64,000 nt of DNA. Source: Apricaphanius iberus (lineage: Eukaryota > Chordata > Actinopteri > Cyprinodontiformes > Aphaniidae). Each line of letters opens with the position of its first letter. Position 1 is the first letter of the stretch. The stretch covers positions 1 through 64,000 of the forward strand of contig JAPXFQ010002158.1 of assembly GCA_028564705.1 (NCBI GenBank), given 5' to 3'. The position numbers and the translations under genes are program-made. Shown here in pieces: positions 33,567 to 44,045 of this stretch. The notes below the pieces were generated by a model. That model worked only from the letters and a program-made list of their open reading frames with translations. It was not told the origin of the DNA and did no database searches.

Positions 33567-34780
33567 TTATACTGGAAGTCTGAGGTGTACAGAGTGAAAA
33601 GGAATGGTGAGAGTACAGTCCCTTGTGGTGCACCTGTGCTGCTGACCAGCTGGTTTGACATACAATTCTTCAGTCTCACAAACTGTTGTCTTTTTGTCAG
33701 GTATTCATTGATCCAGCAAATTGTTGAGGCCTCCACCTGTTTCTTTGGAAGTTGCTGACGAAGCAAATCAGGCTGAATTGTGTTAAATGCACTGGAGAAA
33801 TCAAAGGACATGATTCACACAGTGCTGCCTGCTTTGTCCAGATGACAGTGGGTTGGTTAAAGCAGGTTAATTATGTTACCCTCAACTCCAACTCCATGGC
33901 GATAAGCAAACTGCAGGTTGTCCTGATAGGTTCTAGTTTGCTTACTCGGTTAGGGCAGCAGGAGTCTCTCAAGAACCTTCATGATGTGAGATGTCAGGGC
34001 AACAGGTCTATAGTCATTGATGACTGATGGGCGAGTACGTAGTGTTTAGGTTGATTTATGCATGTGTGCTCACTGTATTGCTTCAGTACATTTCATACTG
34101 AGTTACTGCTGTGTTAAAATGCACATTATTCAATTAAAGTGATGTTTTCTGACTTAAATTAGTGTTAAGTCATTAGTGGAAGTAGCTGTGTGGAGTAATG
34201 CTCTAAACAATAAGAGCATGTAGAAGCACCTGTGTTTACAGGAACATGGGCAATTGTGGTATTTGATTACTAAGTTTATATTACATTAAATCTATGTGAT
34301 GTTTACCACAGACTAGTGATATCCAAATGTTAACTATATTAATGTTTTGAGATCAATCATAATTAATTCACTGCTAAATTGTAATTAATTAGACTTTAAA
34401 AAATATTGTTTGACAGCCATAATACTTATTGATATATAGTTAATATATTTTTATATTGTGTGCAGTGTTTTTTTCTGATTTTAAGACTTTAGTATTTAAA
34501 GTTTTAAACTGTGTTATCTTTCATCAGTTTTTAGAGTGTAAACAGATTGTGTAAACAATCTTACTTAAACCTTTCAAGTGAAATTGTTTACACTTAAGAA
34601 TTGTTTACATTTCTTTTTTACACTATAAATTAAGGTAGCTTGATTAAATGAATGTTATTTGTTGTATCTACTTGTTCAATAACTTGGTGTTTTTAAGTCA
34701 CTTTAGTATCAAAATTGAGTATTGAATTTTTTTTCCAGTATCGAATCGAGTTTGAAATATTAGTATCATGACAACACTAG

Positions 34781-35565
34781 TCCCTTCCATACATTTTTAT
34801 GAGTTTGAAAGGCCGAGAAGGAGTGCTCCACCGAAGCCGTACATACTGGGATTGTTATTTTCAGACAAGCAAGTTTATTTAGCTCTGTCATGCTGTCTGC
34901 ATGTCTTGTCCGGGTCAGATAAATCAGAAAGTCACTTATGTTTTTGCCACGACAAGTTGTACATTACTTTGAGCTCAGCCTTGAGTCTAATCAGATTAAA
35001 ATGTGTCCCGTAGCTCTCCTCTAGACTTCGGAGCTCTGCCTCTGGAAATGTCTGGTTAAACTTGTTAAACTGCTCAGAATCCAGCAATCCAAGGAATACC
35101 TGTCTTGTTATTTTCAAAGCATTTCTTATCTTGTGCAAGTATGTTGTCCATTACAGCCAGGTGAAATTCTTTGTAGAAGGCGCGCAGGTCTGGCTTTCCG
35201 CGTGACATGCTTGGCTGTCCCACGACCTGCGTATAGTCTTCAAAAATGTTGCTGAATTTTTCTTGCTCCCTTTCAACACTGGCAAAAATCTGTTATTCTG
35301 GCAATACTAAACTTTATGTCTAAGGTCTTGTTTTGTAAAATAACGAGCAGTACACCAGCAATGTCGTAAAATGCCAATAAAAGAAAAGAGAAAGAAATAG
35401 GAGTCAAACAACTTTAACTGGGCGAAGTCTCCTGACGCACAGTGCACTGTTTCACGGTCAAAATCTCCAGCGTGATCAAGGATGTGCTGGAAAACCTTGA
35501 TTAGCTCAACTCTTTAGTCATGTGCAGTGCACACCACTCAGCTGTGAAAGTTTAATCTCACCTGT
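34781..35565 (-). pseudogene. hAT transposase (ZMYM/PRKRIR-like), C-terminal half
   Basis: Minus-strand frames read ELIKVFQHILDHAGDFDRET, SVEREQEKFSNIFEDY, then 35138-34932 with FLGLLDSEQFNKFNQTFPEA and SYGTHFNLIRLKAELKVMY. The hAT dimerisation motif follows: LACLKITIPVCTASVEHSFS near 34830. Several frameshifts. The gene would cut and rejoin transposon ends. It is cut off at 34780 by the composite insertion (its last part is at 31180-31316) and upstream by the Rex1-like LINE tail at 35568. Domain order leaves little doubt about the superfamily. Confidence 0.75.
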
Positions 35566-36256
35566 GAGATCAGAATCAGAATCAGAATCAGCTTTAATGG
35601 CCAAGTATGACACATACAAGGAATTTGACTCCGGCAACTTTTCTCTCCAGTACAGAACTTAAATAAGTGAAATTAAAAAACCAAAAAAATAAAAAAAATA
35701 AAAAAATAAAATAAATAAAAATAAAAAATAAAGGATAATATATACACCAAACCAGGGTTATTGTACAGTAAGTATATACAGTAAGTATATACAGCAGTGC
35801 AGAGTTTTATTTTATTGTTCATGTGAGTGGACACACACTCTGTGACTATTCAGAGTTCATCAGAGCGACAGCCTGGGGGAAGAAACTGTTCTTGTGTCAG
35901 GTCGTTTTGGCGTACAGCGCTCTGTAACGCCGGCCTGAGGGGAGGAGCCTAAACAGATTGTGGCCAGGGTGTGAGGGTCAGTGGTGATTTTTTTGGCCCG
36001 CTTCCTGACCCTGGCCCGGAAAAGGTCCTCAATGGAGGGAAGATCAGTACCTATGATCCTCTCTGAGGACCTGACTGTTCTCTGCAGTCTGTCCCTGTCT
36101 TGCCTGGTGGCGGATCCGAACCAAACAGAGATGGATGAGGTCAGGACAGACTGGACTATTGCTGTGTAGAATATGGTCAGCAGTTCCTGAGGCAGGTTGA
36201 ACTTTCTGAGCTGACGCAGAAAGTACAGCCTTTGCTGGGCCTTCTTCCTTATAGAG

Positions 36257-37210
36257 TCAATGTGGGAGGTCCACTTCAGGTCCCGTGTGATTTTGGATCC
36301 TAGGAACCTGAAAGACTCTACTGTGGGGTACTGGCCTGTTGGTGATTATGAGAGGAGATGTTGCAGGGGGTCTCTTCCTGAAGTCGACTGTCATCTCCAC
36401 AGTTTTGAGCGGGTTTAGCTCCAGGTGGTTCTGACTGCACCAGAGGACCAGCTGTTCCACCTCCCTTCTGTATGCAGACTCGTCGCTGTCACGGATGAGT
36501 CCAATGACGGTGGTGTCATCTGCAAACTTCAGGAGTTTCACAGAAGGGTCTCTTGACGTGCAATCAGTGGTGTAAAGGGAGAAAAGCAGTGGGGAGAGAA
36601 CACATCCCTGGGGGGCGCCGATGCTGAGGGAACGGGAGCTGGATGTGAAGTTACCCAGTTTCACCTGCTGCCTCCTGTCAGTCAGGAAACTGGTAATCCA
36701 CTGACAGGTGGAGGGAGGCACGGTGAGCTGGGACAGTTTTTGGTGGAGGAGCTCTGGGACGATGGTGTTAAATGCAGTGCTGAAGTCCACAAACAGGACC
36801 CGAGCGTAGGTACCTGCAGAGTCTAGGTGGTGCAGGATGTAGTGGAGAGCCATGTTGACTGCATCATCCACTGACCTGTTTGCTCTATAGGCGAACTGCA
36901 GGGGGTCTAGCAGGGGATCCGTGATTTCCTTCAGGTGGGACAGCACCAGTCGCTCAAAGGATTTCATGACCACAGATGTCAGGGCAACTGGTCTGTAGTC
37001 ATTTAATCCTGTGACAGGGGACTTCTTGGGAACCGGGATGAAGGTGGAGCGTTTGAGGCAGGAGGGGACCTCACACAGCTCCAGGGAGTTATTGAAGATC
37101 TGAGTGAAGATGGGAGCCAGCTGGTCAGCACAGACTTTCAGACAGGACGGAGACACTCCATCAGGACCTGATGCCTTCTTAATCCTCTGTCTCTGAAATA
37201 GTTGGCGCAC
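36257..37210 (-). pseudogene. Rex1-like ORF: reverse transcriptase domain
   Basis: The frame holds KKASGPDGVSPSCL, NDYRPVALTSVVMKSFERL, QFAYRANRSVDDAVN, VDFSTAFNTIVP, GAPQGCVLSPLLFSLY, KFADDTTVIG with both catalytic Asp, and LELNPLKTVEMTVDF. It ends artificially because of a shift near 36340; the alternate frame gives ESFRFLGSKITRDLKWTSH and continues toward 35900. This is the best-preserved reverse transcriptase in the window after the one at 833-4558. Confidence 0.88.
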
Positions 37211-37272
37211 ATCCTGTTCGCAGATCGTCAGCGCAGGCAGGGGGTCAGGTATGGGGATGGTTTGGGGTGATG

Positions 37273-37827
37273 CTAGGCCTTTTGTGATGGAGATGGTGGG
37301 GGAGGTGGAAGGTGTGAAAGTTGTTTCAAACCTGAGAAAAAGTCATTGAGGTCCTCAGCCAGGCGGGGGCTCCCCACAGGGTGGGGGGATGGTCTCCTGT
37401 AGTTGGTAATGGTCTGCAGGCCCTTCCAAACTGCAGAAGAGTCGTTGGCAGAAAAACGCTCCCTCAGTTTTTGGCTGTAGATTCTTTTTCCTGCCTTGAT
37501 CTCCTTTGTCAGCTTGTTCCTGGCCTGCTTGTACAGGTCCCGATCCCCACTCCTGTAGGCCTCCTCCTTGTCCTGGCGTAGCCGTCTCAGTTCTGCAGTG
37601 AACCATGGTTTATTGTTGTTGAACGTGCAGGAGGTTTTGGTCTGCACACACATGTCCTCACAAAAGCTGATGTAAGATGTCACAGTGTCACTCAGTTCGT
37701 CCAGGTCTGAGGCTGCTGCTTCAAAGACGCTCCAATCAGTGCAGTCAAAGCAGGCCTGTAACTGCATCTTTGACTCATCTGTCCATCTCTTCACAGTTCT
37801 TACTACAGGCTTAGCAGATTTCAGCTT
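37273..37827 (-). pseudogene. Rex1-like ORF: linker between endonuclease and reverse transcriptase
   Basis: Continues in frame after the TAG: RWTDESKMQLQACFDCTDW, NNNKPWFTAELRRLR and SSAVWKGLQTITNYR are typical of the segment before the reverse transcriptase in this clade. A one-base shift near 37345 throws the frame into a Pro-rich tail and a stop. In the shifted frame the sequence runs on to the next block. Confidence 0.75.
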
Positions 37828-37830
37828 CTG

Positions 37831-38709
37831 CTAGTAAGATGGGATGAGGTGGACCAGGCAGTGGTCAGAAAGTCCCAAAGCAGCACGGGGGACAGAGCGA
37901 TATGCATTCTTTATTGTGGTGTAGCAGTGGTCTAAAGTGTTCATGTCCCTGGTGGGACACGTCACGTGTTGTCTATATTTAGGCAGTTCAAGTTTGAGAT
38001 TTGCTCTATTAAAATCCCCGAGAATGATTAGCAGAGAGTCCGGGTGAGTTTTCTCCACCTCTGTAATCTGGTCGGCGAGGTGATGTAACGCCTCCGTTAC
38101 ACACGCCTGCGGTGGAATGTATACAGCGACCAGCACAAACGAGGCAAACTCCCGCGGTGAATAAAATGGTTTACAGTTTATGAAGAAAGACTCTAGGTGA
38201 GGGCTGCATGTCTTCTTTAACACTGTGACATCTGTACAACAACCTTCGTTAATGTAGAAACACGTTCCTCCTCCCTTTGACTTCCCAGACAGTTCCACGC
38301 AGCGGTCCGCTCGGAACAGCTGGAAGCGCGGGAGCTGTAGTGCGCTGTCCGGGATGTGTTCACTGGACCAGGTTTCAGTGAAGCAAAAGGCGGCAGAACG
38401 ACGAAAGTCTGAGTTCTTGGATAGGAGAAGGAGCAATTCATCCATTTTGTTAGGCAGAGAGCGAACGTTCCCCAGGTGTATGGATGGGAGAGCGGTGCGT
38501 AATCCCCGCTGTCGCAATTTAACGAGCACACCAGCTCTTTTACCACGCCGGCGTCTCCGGCAAATCTCATCGAGTAGTTTGGTGCGTTTTGGATAATGAG
38601 TAAAAAATGAAGATAGTCCAGCAAGATTTGCAAACAATACATTGCACCCTTTCATTTTTGACGTTCCCGGCGACATCACAAGGTTAAGGTCGAGTTCGAT
38701 AGAGAGCAT
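37831..38709 (-). pseudogene. Rex1-like ORF: AP endonuclease domain
   Basis: The frame includes HLGNVRSLPNKMDEL (Asn block), CFTETWSSEH (catalytic Glu), LVAVYIPPQA, LLIILGDFNRANL and LGLSDHCLVHL. All expected catalytic blocks are present. The frame ends at a single TAG after HLIPSY and continues unchanged beyond it, so this is one nonsense change rather than a true end. The N-terminal lead (MLSIELDLNLVMSPG) may be the natural start. Confidence 0.8.
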
Positions 38710-38712
38710 GGT

Positions 38713-39351
38713 CTTTTGGGTCTTCTGAATTTAGTAAAATGTAAGTGACTAATCATCTCAAAAGTTCTTTATACATTTTTTGGAGAGTCGAAGACCCATT
38801 AGGAATTAGCTGAAGGTTGCAGTGTCATTTAAGACAAACCTTTTCAGTTTCAGGTGTTTCATTGTTTCCGTGAGACACTTAAGGTGCTTTAGTATACATT
38901 ACCTTCCCAGGTGTAAAGTGATTTCTTGTTTATACACGCAGGTGCTGCCCCTATGCTACATACATTCACACACTAGTGAACACATAAAACCATCAAACAT
39001 CTAGCATAGTTCTTCCTATTTATCTACAGCAAGCCTGCCTGTTTCCAAGGTGAGGGTGAGGGACAGAGATGTAACTGATAGTACATAAACTACATAAGTT
39101 AAGAAAATACCACATTTAAAGTTCATTCAGTGTTCACATTCAGGTTTAAAAGTACAAGATCCATTATTCCTATATTATTACAATCTAATCCTGGAATTAA
39201 GTAAATTAATTTCACTTCAAATACAGGCTGCACAGCTTCTACTCTCTGATAGCTATATTAAAACTATGATGAATGCAGACATAGTATTAATAATATCAAC
39301 CTTAATTCACACATCGATTCTAGCCGTTTTGACATAAAACTAGAGGGGGAG
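38713..39351. other. Unassigned AT-rich sequence
   Basis: Follows the 5' end of the Rex1-like LINE. No continuation of the hAT gene could be recognised. Confidence 0.35.
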
Positions 39352-39560
39352 CAGGACAGTGGTGCAGTAGTTAGCATTGTTGTCTCGTGGCAGTAGAGTT
39401 TCTAGGCTTAAACTTGTCTGGAGGCCTGTGAGGAGTTTAGATGATTTCCCACATTTGCTTTCAGTTGGATTTTCTTTTTCTTCTCAGGTTTGGACATGTA
39501 TGTTAGGTTAATTAGTGAAATTATTTTCATTCTGACTGTGTGTCTGCAGGTGTCTTTGTT
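39352..39560 (+). repeat. Diverged tRNA-headed teleost repeat
   Basis: CAGTGGTGCAGTAGTTAGCA then GTTGTCTCGTGGCAGTAGAG resembles the head of the fish repeat whose body appears at 9206-9438. TTAGGTTAATTAGTG and TGTCTGCAGGTGTC continue the pattern. Strongly decayed. Confidence 0.5.
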
Positions 39561-40044
39561 GCTGGAATGTCTGTGATCATTTGTGGTGTCATCATAAAAT
39601 TAACCACAATTAACCGCCATCCCCCCTAGACAAACCTTAAGACACATATACACGTATTTGATACTGCTACGGTTTTGCACCTTTTTGCAATAAACACTTT
39701 TGAGTAATACATGCAGTATCTACCACAAAAAACTAAATGTATAAAGAATAATTTTTACTTTTTTTAAAGGCCCTATATTATACTATCTTACACCTAAACC
39801 TATGCCCATATACAGTATGATAAAATATCACTGTTGGCACTATGGAGGCATTTTTCTGAAGTTATTTTTTGGAGACAATTTAATGCAACCATAAGGGGTC
39901 ACAAGCCAGTGATTTCTTGTGCCGGTCCCAGGTCCGGAAAAATGCAGAGGGTTGTGTCAGGAAGGGTGAACGATGTAAAACCTAAGCTAAATCCAATATG
40001 CAAATCACAAACATGAACTCCATACCGGATTGGTCGAGCCCTGA
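39561..40044. other. Unassigned sequence
   Basis: No recognised gene or repeat. Confidence 0.4.
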
Positions 40045-40050
40045 TTAACA

Positions 40051-40883
40051 ATGACCACCACTGGTACTGTTGACCCACAGGGTGCTGGTGGAAATTGGAC
40101 TACCTTTGATCGGAGGAGGAGAGGAGGAAGGCATGTTGTTGGGTGGAGAGAAAAGAGGAAATTCAAGAGCGTGGGATTAAGAATAGGGACTTTGAATGTT
40201 GGTACTATTACAGGTAAAGCTAGAGAGCTGGTGGAATTGATGTAGAGAAGGAAGGTGGATATTTTATGTGTTCAGGAGACCAGATGGAAAGGTAGGAAGG
40301 CTAGAAGCTTAGGAAAGGGTTCAAGTTGTTCTACCATGGTATAGACAGAAAGATAAATGGAGTATGAGTTATCTTGAAGGAGGAATTTGCTAAAAATCTT
40401 CTGGAAGTGAAAATAGTGTCTGAAGCTTGAAATGGAAAGAATAATGATCAATCTTGTTAGTGGTTGTGCTCCACAGGTTGAGTTGAGAGGGTGGTGATTG
40501 GTTCAGACTGTAACGGGCATGTTTGCGAAGGGAACAGAAGCGTTGAGGAAGTGATGGGCAGGTTCGGTAATCAAGAAAGGAACAAAGAAGGACAGATAGT
40601 GGTAGACTTTGCGCAAAGGATGGAAATGGCTGTTGTAAACACTTTTTTCCAGAAGAGGCATGAAAATAAGGTGACTTATAAGAGTGGAGGTAGAAGCACT
40701 CAGGTCGACTACACCTTATGTAGACGTTATGATCTGAAGAAGATTAGTGACTGCAAAGTAGATGTGGGCAAGAGTTTAGCTAGACAGCCTAGGATGGTGG
40801 TCTGTAGGATAAAACTGATGGTGAGGAAGGTGAAGAGAAAAAAGACAGAGCAGAGGACCACGTGGTGGACACTGGAAAAATAA
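40051..40883 (+). pseudogene. RTE-type AP endonuclease domain, broken
   Basis: 40051-40245 gives LRIGTLNVGTITGKARELVE (Asn block) and then a stop. The next stretch reads DILCVQETRWKG in the same frame after that stop, giving the catalytic Glu. 40491-40883 reads VVIGSDCNGHVCEGNRSVEE (the GDxN-type block with Ser in place of Gly), FFQKRHENKVTYKSGGRSTQ and VDYTLCRRYDLK. The terminal block is weak. Confidence 0.75.
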
Positions 40884-41339
40884 GAGAGTTGTGATTTTTT
40901 CAGGGAGGAGTTGAGACAGGCTCCTCATGGCCAGGAGGTGCTCTCTGATGACTACTGCTTATGTGACTAGGGAGACAGGTCGGAGTATACCTTGAGTGTG
41001 ATCTGGAAGGAGGAAAGTAAACAGGGACACTTGATGGTGGAACAATGAAGTTTAGGAACATACTGTATACAGAGAAATAAGTTAGCTAAGAAGAAGTGGG
41101 ACACTTAGAGGACTAGGTACAGCAGACAGGAGTACAGGGAGATGCCGCCATGGTGAAGGTAGAGGTGGCAAAGGTCAAACAAAGGGCGTATAATGACTTG
41201 TATGCTAGGAGGGAGAGAGTGATTTTTTTAGGTTGGTGAGGCAGAGAGACAGGGATGGAAAGGATGTGCAACAGGTATGGTTGATGAAGGATAGGGATGG
41301 AAATGTACTGACATGTGCCAAGAGGGTGATTGGAAGATG

Positions 41340-41803
41340 GAAGAGTAATTTTAAGAGCAGATGAATGAGAAAAATGGGAGAGAACGTAGAGTCATAGAGG
41401 AAGTAGCTAAAATTACAAAGGATGTATTGAGGATAGCTTTGAAGAAGATGAAACAGGAAACTCAGTTGGTCCTGATGAAATACTGTACCTGTGGAGTTTG
41501 GAAGTGTCTTAGTGTTTGGAAGTGTCTTAGAGAGGTGGTAGGTGAGTTTTTGACTAGGTTCTACAACAAGACCCTGAAGACTGAGAAGAAGCCTAAGGAA
41601 TGGAGGAGTTCTAGTGCCATTTTTTAAGCATAAGGGAGATGGACAGTTCATTTGCTTTACTTGAGGAGTAAAGCAAATGAGTCATACAATGAAGTTAGGG
41701 GAAAGATTGGTGGGAGCTCTGCTTCGGTCAGAAGTGAGCATTTGTGAGCAGCAGTACGGTTTTATGCCAAGAAAGTGCTCTATGGATGCAATCTTTGCTT
41801 TAA
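41340..41803 (+). pseudogene. RTE-type reverse transcriptase, N-terminal part
   Basis: Fragments in several frames read RIALKKMKQETQLV, VWKCLREVVGEFLTRFYNKT, KKPKEWRSS, then AAVRFYAKKVL, and SMDAIFAL just before the insertion at 41804. These follow the RTE order (EVWKCL, FNKIL, PEEWR, QYGFMP, TDAIFALR). Many stops. Confidence 0.65.
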
Positions 41804-42815
41804 AGTGGACCTGGCATGAAATTAGCATTTTTTGAGGTTTTTGATCATATCTTTTAGTTCCCCCAGCCTGCCTACAGCCCATAAGTAGGTAAAGTTACTG
41901 ACCTTTGTTCCTGGGTATGTCTGCCTACATAGTGAAATTAGCACTCAGAAATGGGCTGTTTGGCAGTTCGGCATATGACGACACGTTTCGGCTTATTACG
42001 TGTTGAGTTGCAGCCAGTTACCCCATTCCCCGAACTACACCCTGCACGTCCCTCTCTCTGCGGCGCAGAGAGCTATGGTAACAGGCAAACAACAAACCAA
42101 CAGCATGGAGTCCAGACCGCTTTCAAACTGCACTGTACCTGGGTGTACAAAAGAGAACATAAATCTTTTGGTACTACCCACTTCTGAGCCACTGAAAAGC
42201 TTGTGGATAGATTTTATATATGCAGGGAATGTGTCCGACCGACTGCTGAAGCGTGTGGTAGTTTGTGGCAAACATTTCTAGGAGGACTGTTTTTCCAACC
42301 TGGGACAATACAGCAGTTGATTCACGGATCGTCTTAAACTTCTACCAGGATTAATACAAACTCTCCGTGAACCAGCAAATATCCCTGTACAAGTAAGCAT
42401 TTTTCCTCAATAATGTCCTTCAGCTGTTAGTACATTGTGGCATTGTTTGAGTTCTTTGCTTTGCAATTAGCTTCATAGCTAACATTCAGAATTAGCTTCA
42501 CAGCTAATACCCCAGTTTGTTTATGTAACATTGGTGCTAGTATGCTTTTATTTGGGGGAAAAAAGATTATATATTATAGATGAACATTCGAAGTATCGTA
42601 AGAGACTCATTGACCACACAAGCGCATAAACTAGGCCCCGCCCTCCGAAACCCGGTCATTCTGTGCTAATGCTCACAGAAGGGCCACCTCGTCACGCCTG
42701 CAATTCTACAACAAGGCTGAATTACGGCAAGCGATCCTTTGATATAGTATTAAGGTACTTAGAGTGTGGCTAAAAAGGGCCCAAACGTTGCGGGGAATTT
42801 CATGCCAATTCTACT
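41804..42815. mobile_element. Kolobok-like TTAA element with THAP remnant (1012 bp)
   Basis: The ends are AGTGGACCTGGCATGAAATT and, read inward from the right, AGTAGAATTGGCATGAAATT. TTAA flanks both sides (41800-41803 and 42816-42819). Excising the element with one TTAA restores GCA ATC TTT GCT TTA AGG GTA CTG, the RTE word AIFALRVL. TTAA targets are used by Kolobok and piggyBac; the THAP domain inside favours Kolobok. No transposase core remains. Confidence 0.82.
42075..42380 (+). pseudogene. THAP zinc-finger domain fragment
   Basis: The frame from 42075 reads SNCTVPGCTKENINLLVLP, LKSLWIDFIYAG and VVVCGKHF before TAG at 42279. The C2CH pattern of a THAP finger is visible as CTVPGC with CGKH. 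After the stop the same frame reads EDCF and LKLLPG, the rest of the domain. THAP fingers bind transposon ends in Kolobok and P elements. Confidence 0.75.
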
Positions 42816-42819
42816 TTAA

Positions 42820-43110
42820 GGGTACTGATGGAGAAGTACAGAGAGGGAGCTGCATTGAGTCTTTGTAGATTTAGAGAAAGCATGCCAAGAGAAATTCTAT
42901 GGTTTTGCTTGAGGTAGTCTAGAGTGGTAGAGAAGTATATAAGAGCTGTGAGACAATAGTAAGGTGTGCAGTAGGAGTGACTGAGGAGTTCAAGGTGGAG
43001 GTGAGACTCCATTAAGGATCGGCTCTGACCCTTCTTGTTTGTTTTCGTGATGGACAGGCTGACAGATGAGGTTAGACAGGAGTATCTGTGGACTATGATC
43101 TCTGCAGATG
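42820..43110 (+). pseudogene. RTE-type reverse transcriptase, palm part before SINE
   Basis: Resumes after the TTAA element with MEKYREGAAL-type words, ETIVRCAVGVTEEFKVEVRL and SALT, and ends with SAD, the first part of the YxDD box. The SINE insertion falls directly after GATG, splitting the codon of the second catalytic Asp. Confidence 0.6.
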
Positions 43111-43293
43111 GTAAATGGACTGAATTTATATAGCCCTTTTCAAAGCCACATTCACACATTCGCACTCAAAAACATACACTGATACAATTTGGGGTTAAGT
43201 GCCTTGCCTAGGGGCACAACGACATGTGACTGGAGGAAGCTGAAATCGAACCTACGACCCTCCGATTGAGAGACAACTACTCAACCTACTGAG
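43111..43293 (-). mobile_element. tRNA-headed SINE, copy 3, minus strand, shortened
   Basis: The minus strand reads a B-box-like GGTTCGATTTC, CCCTAGGCAAGGCACTTAAC and a tail GGGCTATATAAATTCAG, the same family as 31317-31575 but about 75 bases shorter in the body. The flanks rejoin as GCAGATG|ACATTGAC within the RTE reverse transcriptase. Confidence 0.8.
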
Positions 43294-44045
43294 ACATTGA
43301 CAGTGAGAGCAGGGTGGAGGTGGAGCATTAGAATATGCATTAGAATAGAGAGGAATGAAGATAAGTTGCAGCAAGACAGAATACATGTGTGTAAATGAGA
43401 AAGAAACAGGGGGAACAGTGAAGTTACAGGGAGTGGAAGGGAAGAAAGTAGAGGACTTTAAGTACTTAGGGTCAACGGTCCAAAGCAATGGAGAGTGTGG
43501 AAAAGAGGTGAAGAAGCATATGCAAACTGGCTGGAATGGTTGGAGAAAAGTGTCAGGTGTGATGTGTGATAAAAGGGTTTCAGCAAGAATGATGGGAAAT
43601 GTAAGACAATGTAAGACAAGACAGTAGTAAGGCCAGCAATGTTGTATGGTTAAGAGACAGTACCAATAAAGAAAAGACAGGCAGCAGAACTGGAGGATGC
43701 AGAAATCAAGATGTTGAGATTCTCTTTGGGAGTGAAGAGGATGGATAGGATCAGCAATGAGTACATCAGAGGGACAGTTCATGTCGGATGTTTTGGGGAT
43801 AAAGTCAGAGAGGCCAGACTGAGATGGTTTGGACATGTTCTTACGTGAGATGACAATTATATCAGTAGTAGGATGCTGACAATGGTGCCACCAGGCAAAG
43901 CAGAGAGGAACTCCAAAAAGGAGATTTATAGATGTGGTGAAAGAGGACATGAAGTTAGTTAATGTAAGGGCCGTGGATCCAGAAGATAGGACTAACAGAG
44001 ACAGATGATTAACTGTAGTGAACCCTGAAGGGAAAAACGGAAGGA
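43294..44045 (+). pseudogene. RTE-type ORF2 C-terminal region, broken
   Basis: 43355-43627 reads MKISCSKTEYMCVNEKET, KKVEDFKYLGSTVQSNG and TGWNGWRKVSGVMCD. Decayed frames follow with RMLTMVPPGKAERNSKK and KEIYRCGERGHE. The order matches the thumb and C-terminal part of RTE ORF2. Confidence 0.75.

Larger units (their letters stand above)
31850..34030 (-). mobile_element. Rex1/Babar-like LINE relic, split by a Harbinger
   Basis: Reading minus from 34030: INDYRPVALTSHIMK, then FDFSSAFNTIQPDLL, TGAPQGTVLSPFLFTLYTSDF up to 33567. It resumes at 32322 with SSADDSAIVRCIRDGEEAEY and LTLNVNKKKEMIVDF. The Asp-Asp box is present as SADD, with the TSD of the Harbinger just before it. Downstream blocks (about 31850-32150) are frameshifted. 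The jockey-like block order matches the fuller copy at 35568-38712 but is diverged, so it is a second, older subfamily. Confidence 0.7.
31595..34780. mobile_element. Composite insertion with hAT-like ends
   Basis: The left end AGGGTTGTCAAAAT and the right end (read inward) AGTGTTGTCATGAT are similar inverted termini. The flanks TCCCTTCA (31587-31594) and TCCCTTCC (34781-34788) agree at 7 of 8 bases, as for an old hAT target duplication. The interval interrupts a hAT transposase coding region. It contains a Rex1-like reverse transcriptase relic and a Harbinger, both probably later arrivals. The call is inference from ends and context. Confidence 0.5.
35568..38712 (-). mobile_element. Rex1/Babar-like LINE, nearly complete
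   Basis: A 3.1-kb minus-strand LINE. The 3' tail is a GATTCT repeat at 35568-35591 (AGAATC on plus), after AATGGCCAAGTATGAC read on plus. ORF2-like coding starts at about 38709 and runs endonuclease, linker, reverse transcriptase and C-terminal region with only a few lesions: one TAG at 37828-37830, single-base frameshifts near 37345, 36340 and 35955, and a TGA near 35905. The jockey-like motifs (NDYRPVALTSVVMKSFERL, GAPQGCVLSPLLFSLY, KFADDTTVIG) support a Rex1/Babar-type clade; I did not verify the name by search. It lies within the hAT relic. Confidence 0.75.
40045..44045 (+). mobile_element. RTE-clade LINE, decayed, with two later insertions
   Basis: The plus-strand LINE starts with an endonuclease (VGLRIGTLNVGTITGKAREL, DILCVQETRWKG) of the type often mis-annotated as craniofacial development protein 2. 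Reverse transcriptase blocks follow. It is interrupted at 41804-42815 by a TTAA/THAP element and at 43111-43293 by a minus-strand SINE. Rejoined flanks recover plausible RTE words on both occasions. The end has LGSTVQSNGECGKEVKKHM and GWNGWRKVSGVM, then a decayed tail to about 44045. Stops in almost every block rule out function. Confidence 0.8.
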
